Of a stretch of DNA of 64,000 nucleotides, positions 47,812 through 56,699 are shown piece after piece. Under the pieces are notes generated by a model that saw only the letters and a list, made by a program, of their open reading frames with translations, had not been told where the DNA came from and searched no databases. The translations under genes were made by a program, and so were the position numbers. Source of the DNA: Dyadobacter beijingensis DSM 21582 (GTDB taxonomy: Bacteria; Bacteroidota; Bacteroidia; Cytophagales; Spirosomataceae); assembly GCF_000382205.1 (NCBI RefSeq), contig NZ_KB907786.1:868001-932000 (forward strand), read 5' to 3'. The first letter of the stretch is position 1; every line of letters begins with the position of its first letter.

Positions 47812-47831
47812 CCAGGCATTTAAATGCCGGG
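47812..47831. repeat. Palindrome CCaGGCATTT/AAATGCCgGG before the PfkB gene
   Basis: A 20-bp palindrome with a single mismatched pair, 9 bp before the PfkB ATG. It has the same size and outline as the hairpin at 47055-47074, which is similarly close to the HAD start. The two may belong to one repeat family. Confidence 0.65.
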
Positions 47832-47840
47832 TGAAAATAA

Positions 47841-48761
47841 ATGAAAAGTACCATGTACGACATTTGTACCATCGGGCATATCACTTTGGATAAAGTAGTT
47901 ACTGCCCAGTCTGTCAAGTATATGCCCGGAGGCACTTCGTTCTATTTTTCGAAGGCGCTGCGGCAGTTCGACGTCCGCTATATGCTCGTAACGGCATTGG
48001 CTGAAAAGGAGGCCCATATCGTTGCCGGCCTGCGGGAAGAGAACATCGAAGTATTTTCCCAGAACAGTCCCTACACAGTCTATTTCGAAAACATTTACAG
48101 CGCCAACCAGGACCACCGCGAGCAGAATGTGCTGCATAAGGCAGCGCCGTTCACCGTATCGCAAATGCCCGCCATCGAAGCCAGGTATTTCCACCTGGGA
48201 CCTTTGCTATCGGACGACATTACCGTAGACCTGATCAAGTCGCTGGCCGCGAAAGGCAAAGTTTCCCTCGATATCCAGGGTTACCTGCGTTACGTGAAAG
48301 ACCAGAAAGTGCTGTACAAGGATTGGGAAGACAAGAAAGAGGCATTGCCTTACATCGACATTCTCAAAGCCAACGAATTCGAAATGGAAGTGGTGGCAGG
48401 TACGAGCGACATCATCGAAGGTGCGAAATATCTCGCCAATCTGGGTGTAAAAGAAGTCATCATTACCCTGGGCAGCAAAGGCTCACTGATTTATAAGGAT
48501 GATCATTTTTACCAGATCCCGGCCTACCGCCCCACCGACGTCGTGGACGCTACCGGCTGCGGGGATACATACATGGCCGGCTACCTGAGCCAGCGCGTCA
48601 AAGGCGCAGGCGTGCAGGAAGCAGGGGAGTTCGGGGCAGCGATGGCCACCCTGAAAATCCAGTCTTCCGGACCGTTCTCGGGCAAAGCCGACAACGTGCA
48701 GGAAGTGTTGCAGTACGGCGAATGCGACCGCGAAGTGATCGCACAGGCCATTTTGTTATAG
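47841..48761 (+). CDS. PfkB family carbohydrate/polyol kinase
   Basis: Protein of 306 residues, ribokinase fold. The catalytic motif DATGCGDTYMAGYLS (about 235-249) has the anion hole and base aspartate; the N-terminal MPGGTSFYFSKAL is the substrate-side G-G motif. The second PfkB consensus glycine (often DTxGAGD) is replaced by cysteine. Members phosphorylate sugars, nucleosides or myo-inositol. In a cluster with a nucleotidyltransferase and CDP-alcohol phosphotransferase, phosphorylation of a polyol headgroup such as inositol is an attractive inference. Confidence 0.85.
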   Translation: MKSTMYDICTIGHITLDKVVTAQSVKYMPGGTSFYFSKALRQFDVRYMLVTALAEKEAHIVAGLREENIEVFSQNSPYTVYFENIYSANQDHREQNVLHKAAPFTVSQMPAIEARYFHLGPLLSDDITVDLIKSLAAKGKVSLDIQGYLRYVKDQKVLYKDWEDKKEALPYIDILKANEFEMEVVAGTSDIIEGAKYLANLGVKEVIITLGSKGSLIYKDDHFYQIPAYRPTDVVDATGCGDTYMAGYLSQRVKGAGVQEAGEFGAAMATLKIQSSGPFSGKADNVQEVLQYGECDREVIAQAILL

Positions 48762-48780
48762 TACCTTTTTTACCAAAGTC

Positions 48781-49350
48781 ATGAAATACATACTCAGCAT
48801 TCTGATGGCGATCAGCCTGACGCTTGTTTCGTATGCAGCAGGATTAACCGGCAAAAAGGCCGGCACGACCGCCACGGACCCCGACGATTTCCCGGTCCCC
48901 AACGAGGTGCCCGATCTGCTTTTTTACATTCAGCGTGATCCGAATACGAATACAATTTGTTATCAGCTTAACGTCGACAAACAGGGAAGACTTAGTGAGA
49001 AAAATCCCGTTAACACATTCTGGATCAGGTATCCGGAAGGCGGGGTGAAGAAAGATTTAAATTATTTGCAGCGTAAATTTGCATACGGTATCAATTCAAA
49101 GGCGATCGGTAATGCAAGCTATGAACTGCGGTCGGTAGCGTACTCCAAATTACCGCTCTACCTTCGCAGGGACAACCGCAACGAATACCATGTGTACACG
49201 AGCATAGACCGGCGCGAGTGCATTCTCAAAAGAGTGTTCATCCGCATCGACGGCGGCACGTTCTGGTCGCCGAATGTGCTCTATATCGAGTTGAAAGGCA
49301 CCGAGATCGCCACCGGTAAAACGATTATTCAGCGAATAAAACCATCCTGA
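48781..49350 (+). CDS. DUF4833 family exported protein
   Basis: Protein of 189 residues with a signal peptide (MKYILSILMAISLTLVSYAA). The body matches DUF4833: PNEVPDLLFYIQRDPNTNTI, WIRYPEGGVKKDLNYLQRKF and VLYIELKGTEI. The family is periplasmic and uncharacterised, and is often near lipid or envelope genes in Bacteroidota. It lies 19 bp after the PfkB gene and one base before the hydroxylase gene, so it belongs to the same transcript. Confidence 0.8.
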   Translation: MKYILSILMAISLTLVSYAAGLTGKKAGTTATDPDDFPVPNEVPDLLFYIQRDPNTNTICYQLNVDKQGRLSEKNPVNTFWIRYPEGGVKKDLNYLQRKFAYGINSKAIGNASYELRSVAYSKLPLYLRRDNRNEYHVYTSIDRRECILKRVFIRIDGGTFWSPNVLYIELKGTEIATGKTIIQRIKPS

Positions 49351-49351
49351 C

Positions 49352-49990
49352 ATGCCTAAGAACTATGTCTCCAATTCCACGGAATCATCAAGGATGTTTA
49401 AAAGCAGCTTCCTTGAAGCATTCTCGAAGGTACATTACTCAGTGCCCCTTTTTATTTTCGTACCGGTTATCACCTATTTCTCCTGGAAAGCGCTTGGTCC
49501 GGGGGCGATGGCCTGGTATACTTTTGTTGGCGTAGTATTCGCGGGACTGTTCTTCTGGACATTCACCGAATACTTTATGCACCGGTTTGTGTTTCATTTT
49601 ACACCCCGCGGCAAGTTGATGGAGCGTATCCATTTTATCTTCCACGGCGTGCATCATGACTACCCCAACGACGCCAAAAGACTGGTGATGCCACCCTCGG
49701 TGAGCATTCCGCTGGCGACGGGCTTCTACTTCCTGTTCACCGTTTTTTTAAGTGAATACTATGTGGCAGCCTTCTATTCGGGGTTTATGGCGGGGTATCT
49801 TTTTTATGATATGAGCCATTACGCGTTGCATCATGCTAATTTCAAATCCGCATTCTGGAAGAAATTAAAAAAGCATCATATGCAACATCATTATTCAGAT
49901 GCTAGTAAAGGTTACGGTGTAAGTTCAGATATTTGGGACAGGGTTTTTGACTCGAACGCAAATCGCGCCCCAAAATCTAACTCAATCTAA
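49352..49990 (+). CDS. Fatty acid hydroxylase (FA2H/Scs7-like), candidate ceramide 2-hydroxylase
   Basis: Protein of 212 residues, four to five membrane helices. The di-iron histidine boxes are all present: EYFMHRFVFH, HFIFHGVHHDYP followed by KRLVMPP, HYALHH, and KKHHMQHH. The HGxHHxxPxDxxRLVxPP pattern is that of eukaryotic FA2H/Scs7, which 2-hydroxylates the ceramide fatty acid. The N-terminal cytochrome b5 domain of yeast Scs7 is absent, so electrons must come from another donor. Position in the sphingolipid cluster supports action on ceramide. Confidence 0.85.
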   Translation: MPKNYVSNSTESSRMFKSSFLEAFSKVHYSVPLFIFVPVITYFSWKALGPGAMAWYTFVGVVFAGLFFWTFTEYFMHRFVFHFTPRGKLMERIHFIFHGVHHDYPNDAKRLVMPPSVSIPLATGFYFLFTVFLSEYYVAAFYSGFMAGYLFYDMSHYALHHANFKSAFWKKLKKHHMQHHYSDASKGYGVSSDIWDRVFDSNANRAPKSNSI

Positions 49991-50005
49991 CTGTAACTTT
50001 AACTT

Positions 50006-50755
50006 ATGAAGAACCTTGGAAATGAGAATTCAGACCAGGTCTTCAAGGATGAAATCACGAAGGTATCCGACTTCAAATTCGGGACGAAGGTGGTCAGCGT
50101 CTTTGACGACATGGTCAGCAGGTCAGTACCCTATTACAATGAAATGCAGCGGATGCTCGCCGAGATCGCTGCCGACCATGTGAAAGAAGGGGGATTCGTG
50201 TACGACCTGGGGTGTTCAACCGGTACTACCATGATTGGTCTGGACCAGCTCATTCCCTCGGACATCCGGTTTATCGGCATCGACGAGTCGCAGGAAATGC
50301 TCGACAAATGCGACTTGAAGCTGAAAGAGGCGGGTTTTGTAAGGCCTTATGACCTCGTCGCCGGGGACCTGCACCAGCAGCTTCCCATTACCAACGGTTC
50401 TGTCGTGATACTTTGCCTGACGCTGCAATTCGTGAGGCCATTGTACCGCGAGCGGCTTCTGAAAAACATATATGACGGATTGAACCCCGGCGGCGTGCTG
50501 CTGCTGGTGGAGAAAGTGCTGGCGGAAAGCAGCGTATTCAATCGTGATTTTATCAAATACTATTACAACTACAAGCGGCGCAACCATTACAGCGAGCTCG
50601 AAATTTCCCAGAAACGGGAAGCGCTCGAAAATGTGCTGATCCCTTACAAGTTGTCTGAAAACATGCTTCTGCTGAAAGAGGCCGGTTTCGCGGACTGCGA
50701 AATTTTCTTCAAGTGGTACAATTTTTCAGGAATGATAGCTTATAAAAAATCATGA
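50006..50755 (+). CDS. CmoA-like SAM-dependent enzyme (carboxy-SAM synthase homologue)
   Basis: Protein of 249 residues, class I methyltransferase fold. It aligns by eye along its whole length with CmoA: VFDDMVSRSVPYYNEM, VYDLGCSTGTTM, IGIDESQEM, CLTLQFVRP, IYDGLNPGGVLLLVEK and YSELEISQKREALENVL. CmoA turns SAM and prephenate into carboxy-SAM; the arginine of SQKR is the carboxylate-binding one in CmoA. No CmoB is nearby. It is coupled by a 4-bp overlap to a small membrane methyltransferase-like gene, so it might serve lipid modification instead of tRNA. Confidence 0.78.
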   Translation: MKNLGNENSDQVFKDEITKVSDFKFGTKVVSVFDDMVSRSVPYYNEMQRMLAEIAADHVKEGGFVYDLGCSTGTTMIGLDQLIPSDIRFIGIDESQEMLDKCDLKLKEAGFVRPYDLVAGDLHQQLPITNGSVVILCLTLQFVRPLYRERLLKNIYDGLNPGGVLLLVEKVLAESSVFNRDFIKYYYNYKRRNHYSELEISQKREALENVLIPYKLSENMLLLKEAGFADCEIFFKWYNFSGMIAYKKS

Positions 50756-51480
50756 TCGCGATCGGTAACTTCTTTTTCAAATACAGAAATAACCTGTTTA
50801 TCGTCCTGTACCTGCTGCTGTTTTTGCCGTCGCCGCAGCTGTTTTCACCGGAGCGGTTCGGGCCGGACTATTACCTGTACCCTGTCATACTCGGCCTGCT
50901 GATCACGTTCTCGGGCGAGATCATCCGGGGCATTACCATCGGGCTTGCGTACATTATCCGCGGCGGCCGCGACAAGAAGGTGTACGCCGAACAGCTGGTG
51001 ACGGAAGGCATATTCCGGCATTGCCGCAACCCGCTGTATGTAGGCAATATCCTGATGTTGCTCGGTGTGGGCGTACTGGCCAATTCGCTGATCTATGTCG
51101 GAATCGTAATGCCCGCATTTTTGTTTATATATCAGGCGATCGTGCTGGCAGAAGAGAATTTTTTAAGGAACAAATTCGGCGCACAGTTCGATGCGTATTG
51201 CAGCAGGGTTAGCCGCTGGCTGATCAATCCGGCCGGCATTTCGGAAACCCTGAGCGGCATGCGTTTCAACTACAAGCGCTGGCTTTTGAAAGAATATAAC
51301 ACATTGCTGGTGTGGCTGATAGGCATCGTAGCCATACTGATTTTCAGATACCCGCAAATCGTACCGCAGCCCGACAGCCGCATTGTCGTCTTCGCGGTGA
51401 TCGTGCTGATCCTCGGCGCATTGTACGCCTACGTGAGGTACCTGAAAAAATCCGGCAAGATGACGGACAGCATGGCTTAA
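50752..51480 (+). CDS. Isoprenylcysteine carboxyl methyltransferase (ICMT/PEMT)-like membrane protein
   Basis: Protein of 242 residues with about 5-6 hydrophobic helices. The family signature is in the middle: LVTEGIFRHCRNPLYVGNIL and AEENFLRNKFGAQFDAYCSRV, which bind SAM in ICMT and PEMT. Related small enzymes methylate lipid amines or carboxylates in the membrane. The start overlaps the CmoA-like stop (ATGA), so the two are probably partners. It ends the lipid cluster; an 86-bp gap follows. Confidence 0.8.
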   Translation: MIAIGNFFFKYRNNLFIVLYLLLFLPSPQLFSPERFGPDYYLYPVILGLLITFSGEIIRGITIGLAYIIRGGRDKKVYAEQLVTEGIFRHCRNPLYVGNILMLLGVGVLANSLIYVGIVMPAFLFIYQAIVLAEENFLRNKFGAQFDAYCSRVSRWLINPAGISETLSGMRFNYKRWLLKEYNTLLVWLIGIVAILIFRYPQIVPQPDSRIVVFAVIVLILGALYAYVRYLKKSGKMTDSMA

Positions 51481-51566
51481 TACCGCTGCCGACCCGTTTT
51501 GGCATGCTATTGGTTGCACCCTCCTGAACCGGATCACACATTTAATAACCCCCTAATAATAGCACC

Positions 51567-52844
51567 ATGAACATTGTAATCGTAGGAGGAGGATTTGCCG
51601 GGGTAAACCTGGCGCTGGACCTTGCAAAAAGTAAGACATTCGAGGTAACGCTGGTCGATAAGAACAACTATAACTTCTTTCCGCCGCTGATCTACCAGGT
51701 GGCTACGGCCTTTCTGGAACCATCCAGCATCAGTTACCCGTTCAGAAAGCTTTTTTCGGGAAAAGGAAACCTTCACTTCCGGTTAGGGGAGTTACAAAAA
51801 GTGGTGCCCGGTGAAAATAAGATCATCCTGCATAACGGAGAGCTTTCTTACGATTTCCTCGTGTTCGCGACGGGCGCGGAAACCAATTTCTTCGGCATGG
51901 AGAATGTGAAGCGCAACTCGACGCCCATGAAGACCCTCGAAGATGCGATCAGTATGCGCAACAAGCTGCTCATGCAAATGGAACAGGCCACGCTCAGCAA
52001 CGACCCGGCGGAGATCAAGAAGCTACTGACGGTCGTGATCGCCGGCGGCGGCCCTACGGGCGTGGAGATCTCCGGGATGTTCGCCGAAATGCGCAACGGC
52101 ATCCTCCGAAAGGAATACCCCGAACTGGCCGGCAAAGGCAGCGAAATTTACCTTGTCGACGGCAGCGAGGCACTGCTCTCGCCCATGAGCAAGGATTCGC
52201 AGCAGGATACTTACGACGCATTGAGCAAGCTCGGCGTGAAAATTCGCCTGAATACCCACGTCTCCGATTTCGTCGACGACAAGGTTTACTTCTCGGAAGG
52301 GGATAGCATTGAAGCCAAAACGCTCATCTGGGCGGCCGGCGTGACGGGACGCGTGTTCGACGGCATACCCGCGGAAGCTTACGGGCGCGGGCGCCGGATG
52401 CTCGTGGACGCCTACAACAAAGTCAACAGTACCTACAATATCTACGCCATCGGCGACTGCTGCCTGCAAACCGCCGATGAGCATTTCCCGAACGGCCACC
52501 CGCAGGTAGCGCAGGTGGCGATCCAGCAAGGCAAGAACCTGGCCCGCAATTTCGGGCTCATTGCCGAGCACCAGCCGCCGCACGCATTCAAATACAACGA
52601 CAAAGGCTCTATGGCGATCATCGGCCGGGCCAAGGCAGTGGTGGACCTGCCGTCTCCGAAAGTGCATTTCAAAGGCGTCATCGCCTGGCTGGCGTGGCTT
52701 TTCATCCACCTTATCTCTTTGATCAACCATCGTAACCGCATGAAAACGCTTTACAACTGGATGATCGCTTATTTCACCAAAGATCAGTCCCTGCGAATGA
52801 TCATTAAGCCCTCGGTAACGCAGGAAAAGGTCGAATCGGTCTGA
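51567..52844 (+). CDS. ndh: Type II NADH dehydrogenase (NDH-2), NAD(P)/FAD-dependent
   Basis: Protein of 425 residues. FAD site VIVGGGFAGVNLALDLA at residues 3-19, second Rossmann VIAGGGPTGVEISG near 158, and YAIGDCC near 295 are typical. The quinone-side AVAxQ pattern appears as QVAQVAIQQGKNLARN. The C-terminus has a hydrophobic membrane-binding stretch (VIAWLAWLFIHLISL). It passes electrons from NADH to menaquinone without pumping protons. It could supply reducing power to the membrane hydroxylase upstream, but this is speculative. Confidence 0.92.
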   Translation: MNIVIVGGGFAGVNLALDLAKSKTFEVTLVDKNNYNFFPPLIYQVATAFLEPSSISYPFRKLFSGKGNLHFRLGELQKVVPGENKIILHNGELSYDFLVFATGAETNFFGMENVKRNSTPMKTLEDAISMRNKLLMQMEQATLSNDPAEIKKLLTVVIAGGGPTGVEISGMFAEMRNGILRKEYPELAGKGSEIYLVDGSEALLSPMSKDSQQDTYDALSKLGVKIRLNTHVSDFVDDKVYFSEGDSIEAKTLIWAAGVTGRVFDGIPAEAYGRGRRMLVDAYNKVNSTYNIYAIGDCCLQTADEHFPNGHPQVAQVAIQQGKNLARNFGLIAEHQPPHAFKYNDKGSMAIIGRAKAVVDLPSPKVHFKGVIAWLAWLFIHLISLINHRNRMKTLYNWMIAYFTKDQSLRMIIKPSVTQEKVESV

Positions 52845-52948
52845 TGGAACCGTAATTCAACGTTTATCGTTGGCAGTTTGACAAAAAACACTGAATTTTA
52901 GTACAGAAAGCCGATAGAGCATTCATTCAGTGTGCAAAAAACCGAATA

Positions 52949-55345
52949 ATGGAACCGATCACGATTGATGTAACTCAAAACACACCATACGGTCTCCAGA
53001 AACTTGACTCTTCCATTTCTTTCCGAGGCTTCATCAGCTTTTTGGAAAGTAAGATCGATCAGGAAGAAACGGTCAAAAAGACATTTTTCTCGCTGGTTCT
53101 TGACAAGTTGAAAGCCAATCCCGGTTTCAGCCAGGATATTCCGCTCTCGGAAGTCACCAACTACAAGGAGGAACTGAGTTTGATCTATGGCATGCTCATG
53201 CCACCTATCGCCAACGAAAAGGAAGTTTTCTGGGCGTTGAGTGCCCCCGTCAGTCCCGTGGTATTCTACGGCACATCGGGATTTTACAGTTTGCTATTCC
53301 AGCAGGACGGCAACATCCGCTGCGAACTCATAGAGGACCGGGGCGTGAATTACAAGCAGAAAATGCAGATGCTTTATTCCTTCATTCTGGAAAAGCTCTA
53401 CAATTTCCCGCCCCTGCACCATCCGGATATGATCATTACGTTGAAAGACGATAAATCCGGCCTGCAAAAATATTACCGTGCCCATATCGACAACCGCTTC
53501 TGCGAGGTGTATGCCAAAGGCAGCCTGCCCGAGCTCGACCTGGATTCGCTGCGGTCCGACTTGCAGGAGAATTTCGATATCAACACTTTTTCCACCCTGC
53601 TCCCGCATAGCCTCTTCCATTTCGAAGGCTTTTCGGTAATCACGCTGAACGACGTAACGGCCGAGCATGCGGTGGAAAATATCAAGAATACCATTCTCGA
53701 CCGGGCTTCCTACGATCACAAAACGTATTTCAACTACGTGGCAGGTGCATTGAAAATGCTCGTGGAAAACCCGCGGATCGATTTCGGTCTCATGGCCGTG
53801 CTGCGCGTGAACAACAAGCTCGTGTTCGACCGCAGCTCGATCCTGTTCAGCAAGCTCATGACCGCCGCGACGGAAAACGACCTCGCCGAGCAGACATACC
53901 TCGATATGGCGACCCAGTATTTCGAGTCGCCGAAAACGCTGCTGCTCCGTAACCTGGGCGTGGAAGATCCCAATAAGCAGGATTTTATCCGCATTCTGCA
54001 AAACGACGGCGTGGAAGCTTATGCATTGCTGCCCGTGTACCACGACAACAAGGTGGTAGGCGTGCTGGAAGTGTATTCCAAAGAGCAGAAATCGATCGAT
54101 GAGCGGCTGCTGGCCAAGCTGGATATCGCATTGCCGTGGATCGCGCAGATGATGACCAACTACATCGATGAATTCAATGTGCAGATCGACAATGTGATAC
54201 GCGACAAGTTTACGTCGTTGCAGCCCGCCGTTCAATGGCGTTTTCGCGAAACGGCCTGGCATTACATCCGCGACAAGGCACTCAATCCGCAAACGGCCGA
54301 AATCGAAGGCATTCAGTTCAGGAACGTGTACCCGCTCTACGGCGCGGTCGACATCCGGAATTCGACCATCGAAAGGAATGCAGCACTCCGGGAAGACCTT
54401 CGCCTCCAATTCAATGTATTGATAGAAACCTTTACTGTTCTTAAACAAAAGCTCGGGTTCGGCCTGGCCGACGAGATGATTTTCAAATGCCGGAAATGGA
54501 TCGCGGAAATCTCCGACGAAAGCACGGATAACGACGAAATGAAAATCCGCGATTTCCTCGAAAACGAAGCGCACCCATTTCTGCTGCATTTCAAGGAGGA
54601 AAGCCTGAAACAGTTCGGATCGGGCGCGATGGACCCGGGCGAGCTCGTGCTGCGCAACCGGATCGACCAGTATTTCGCGATGATCGACGAGGACCACGGC
54701 TCGGCTTACGCCAACCGCCGGGAACTCGAAGCTTCGATGCAGGCCATCAACTCGTCGGTGAATTTGTACCTGGATTTGTTCCGCAACGAAATCCAGGAAG
54801 CCTATCCCTGCTATTTCGAAAAATTCAGAACGGACGGCATTGAGTACGACATTTACATTGGTCAGTCCATTGAACCGCAAAAGCGTTTTAGTGAACTTTA
54901 CCTCAAAAACATCCGTCTGTGGCAGCTGACGACCATGGCGGCTATCGCCAGGATCACGCATTCGCTGATCCCGCAGCTGGAAAAGCCGCTCGACACGACC
55001 CAACTGATCTTTATCAATTCGGGCAGTATCGATATCAGTTTCCGCGACGACGAGCGGCGGTTCGATGTGGAAGGCGCGTACAACATCCGGTACCAGGTGA
55101 TCAAGAAGCGGATCGACAAGGTGCACGTGAAAGGTACCGGCGAACGGCTTACCCAGCCGGGCAAAATCGCATTGGTATATTTCAATGGCAAGTCGGCCGA
55201 AGAATATGTAGGGTATATCCGGTATTTGCAGGAAAAAAATACTTTATTGGATGACCTGGAATTCTTCGATCTCGAAGACCTGCAAGGAGTTACGGGCCTG
55301 AAAGCGCTGCGTGTCGGCGTGAATCTGGATTCGGACTGGAATTAA
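52949..55345 (+). CDS. GAF-domain protein with divergent cyclase-like C-terminal half
   Basis: Protein of 798 residues, cytosolic. Residues about 1-250 match nothing I recognise. A GAF domain lies at about 260-410 (YALLPVYHDNKVVGVLEVYS). From 459 the sequence recalls class III nucleotide cyclases: YPLYGAVDIRNST (the D-I-R-x-S-T first metal site), RTDGIEYDIYIG at about 626, and a C-terminal ERLTQPGKIALVYF...GLKALRV end. A long helical insert separates them and the usual second catalytic residues are not evident, so activity is uncertain. It is followed after 30 bp by the HD-DUF5706 gene. Confidence 0.68.
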   Translation: MEPITIDVTQNTPYGLQKLDSSISFRGFISFLESKIDQEETVKKTFFSLVLDKLKANPGFSQDIPLSEVTNYKEELSLIYGMLMPPIANEKEVFWALSAPVSPVVFYGTSGFYSLLFQQDGNIRCELIEDRGVNYKQKMQMLYSFILEKLYNFPPLHHPDMIITLKDDKSGLQKYYRAHIDNRFCEVYAKGSLPELDLDSLRSDLQENFDINTFSTLLPHSLFHFEGFSVITLNDVTAEHAVENIKNTILDRASYDHKTYFNYVAGALKMLVENPRIDFGLMAVLRVNNKLVFDRSSILFSKLMTAATENDLAEQTYLDMATQYFESPKTLLLRNLGVEDPNKQDFIRILQNDGVEAYALLPVYHDNKVVGVLEVYSKEQKSIDERLLAKLDIALPWIAQMMTNYIDEFNVQIDNVIRDKFTSLQPAVQWRFRETAWHYIRDKALNPQTAEIEGIQFRNVYPLYGAVDIRNSTIERNAALREDLRLQFNVLIETFTVLKQKLGFGLADEMIFKCRKWIAEISDESTDNDEMKIRDFLENEAHPFLLHFKEESLKQFGSGAMDPGELVLRNRIDQYFAMIDEDHGSAYANRRELEASMQAINSSVNLYLDLFRNEIQEAYPCYFEKFRTDGIEYDIYIGQSIEPQKRFSELYLKNIRLWQLTTMAAIARITHSLIPQLEKPLDTTQLIFINSGSIDISFRDDERRFDVEGAYNIRYQVIKKRIDKVHVKGTGERLTQPGKIALVYFNGKSAEEYVGYIRYLQEKNTLLDDLEFFDLEDLQGVTGLKALRVGVNLDSDWN

Positions 55346-55375
55346 CGAAGCGCATTATTTATAACTGAAAGTTCT

Positions 55376-56689
55376 ATGAACTATAACCATCGGCTCGACA
55401 AGGTTAAGCATCACGTCCATCACTTTTTTGGCACGAAAGCCCTGACGCAGCTCAGTTACCACAACCTCGCTCACACGGAGTCGGTGGTGGCCAATGCCGT
55501 GAAGATCGCCAACCATTACCGGTTGGAGGACAGGGAGACCTTCATTGTCGTAGCGGCCGCATGGTTTCATGATACCGGTTACAGTACTGGCGAAGCCGCC
55601 GGCCACGAAAAGCGCGGGGCCGGAATGGCCGCGGAATTTCTGCGGTCGGAAGAGGTGGAGGAAGATGTGATCGCGGAAGTGGAAGGCTGCGTGCTGGCGA
55701 CGATCTGGCCGCAGAATCCCGCCAATTTCCTTCAACAGATCGTTTGCGACGCCGATTTGTACCACCTCGGTACGCCGGAGTTCAGCGACTGGAACAAGCT
55801 CGTGCGCAAGGAAGCCGAACAGCGCCTGGGGCACAAGATCGATAAAACGGAATGGCGCAAAAGCACGATCAAGCTGCTTGAAACCCATGAGTACCATACA
55901 GATTACTGCCGGGACCTTTTGGATAAACAAAAGAAAAAGAACCTCGAAAAGCTGAAACAGAAGCTGCTGGAAGACGAGCTCGAAGCATCGGCCCAAAGCG
56001 TGGCGGCGGAACCAGCCAGCCCGCAGACGGCGAATGCGGAAACCGTGGCCGACGAGGCGCCGAGATCGATACCGGTGGCCGTGGCTGCCGGGAAGCATCA
56101 CAAGGAAGAGCGGCTGCTGATCCCCGAAATCGCCGAAGGCAAAAAGAAGAAGGACGACCGGCCGGACAAGGGCATTGAAACGATGTTCCGCATCAGTTCC
56201 AACAACCACCAGCGGCTGAGCGACATGGCCGACAACAAGGCGCATATCATGATCACGACGACGTCGATCATCATTTCGGTGCTACTGAGCGTGCTCGTGC
56301 GCAAGCTGGAAGACAATGCCTACCTGATTCTGCCCACGATGATGCTCCTCACGGTGTGTATGGTCACGATGGTATTCTCGATCCTTTCCACCCGCCCGAC
56401 CATCCCGCGCGGCACATTCACGGACGAGGATATCGACGCCAAAAGCGTGAACCTGCTGTTTTTCGGGAATTTTTACCGGATGTCTTTTGAAGAGTATTCC
56501 AAAGGCATGCAGACGATGATGAACGACCGGGAATTTCTCTACGGCAGCCTTACCAAGGACGTGTATTCGCAGGGCGTTGTGCTGGGGCGGAAGTACCGGC
56601 TGCTGCGCGTGGCTTACAATGTGTTCATGTTTGGTATTGTGGTGTCGGTAGTCGCATTCGTGATCGCGTCCATATTCTTCGAACACTGA
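55376..56689 (+). CDS. HD domain fused to Pycsar-effector-like (DUF5706) membrane domain
   Basis: Protein of 437 residues in three parts. Residues about 20-180 are an HD phosphohydrolase: HNLAHTESV, AWFHDTGY (the H-D) and CDADLYHLG. Residues about 185-265 are a charged linker with coiled-coil character. Residues 265-437 match the DUF5706/PycTM effector domain: LSDMADNKAHIMITTTSIII near 283-302, more helices at 316-340 and 411-435, and YRLLRVAYNV. Pycsar effectors sense cyclic UMP or CMP and disrupt the membrane; here the HD domain could degrade a nucleotide signal. PPK1 follows after 10 bp. Confidence 0.8.
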   Translation: MNYNHRLDKVKHHVHHFFGTKALTQLSYHNLAHTESVVANAVKIANHYRLEDRETFIVVAAAWFHDTGYSTGEAAGHEKRGAGMAAEFLRSEEVEEDVIAEVEGCVLATIWPQNPANFLQQIVCDADLYHLGTPEFSDWNKLVRKEAEQRLGHKIDKTEWRKSTIKLLETHEYHTDYCRDLLDKQKKKNLEKLKQKLLEDELEASAQSVAAEPASPQTANAETVADEAPRSIPVAVAAGKHHKEERLLIPEIAEGKKKKDDRPDKGIETMFRISSNNHQRLSDMADNKAHIMITTTSIIISVLLSVLVRKLEDNAYLILPTMMLLTVCMVTMVFSILSTRPTIPRGTFTDEDIDAKSVNLLFFGNFYRMSFEEYSKGMQTMMNDREFLYGSLTKDVYSQGVVLGRKYRLLRVAYNVFMFGIVVSVVAFVIASIFFEH

Positions 56690-56699
56690 TTTTACAGAT

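Noticed and set aside
53294..55126. 610-codon frame opposite the GAF-domain gene
   Set aside because: Antisense shadow from codon bias in GC-rich coding DNA; no domain or start context.
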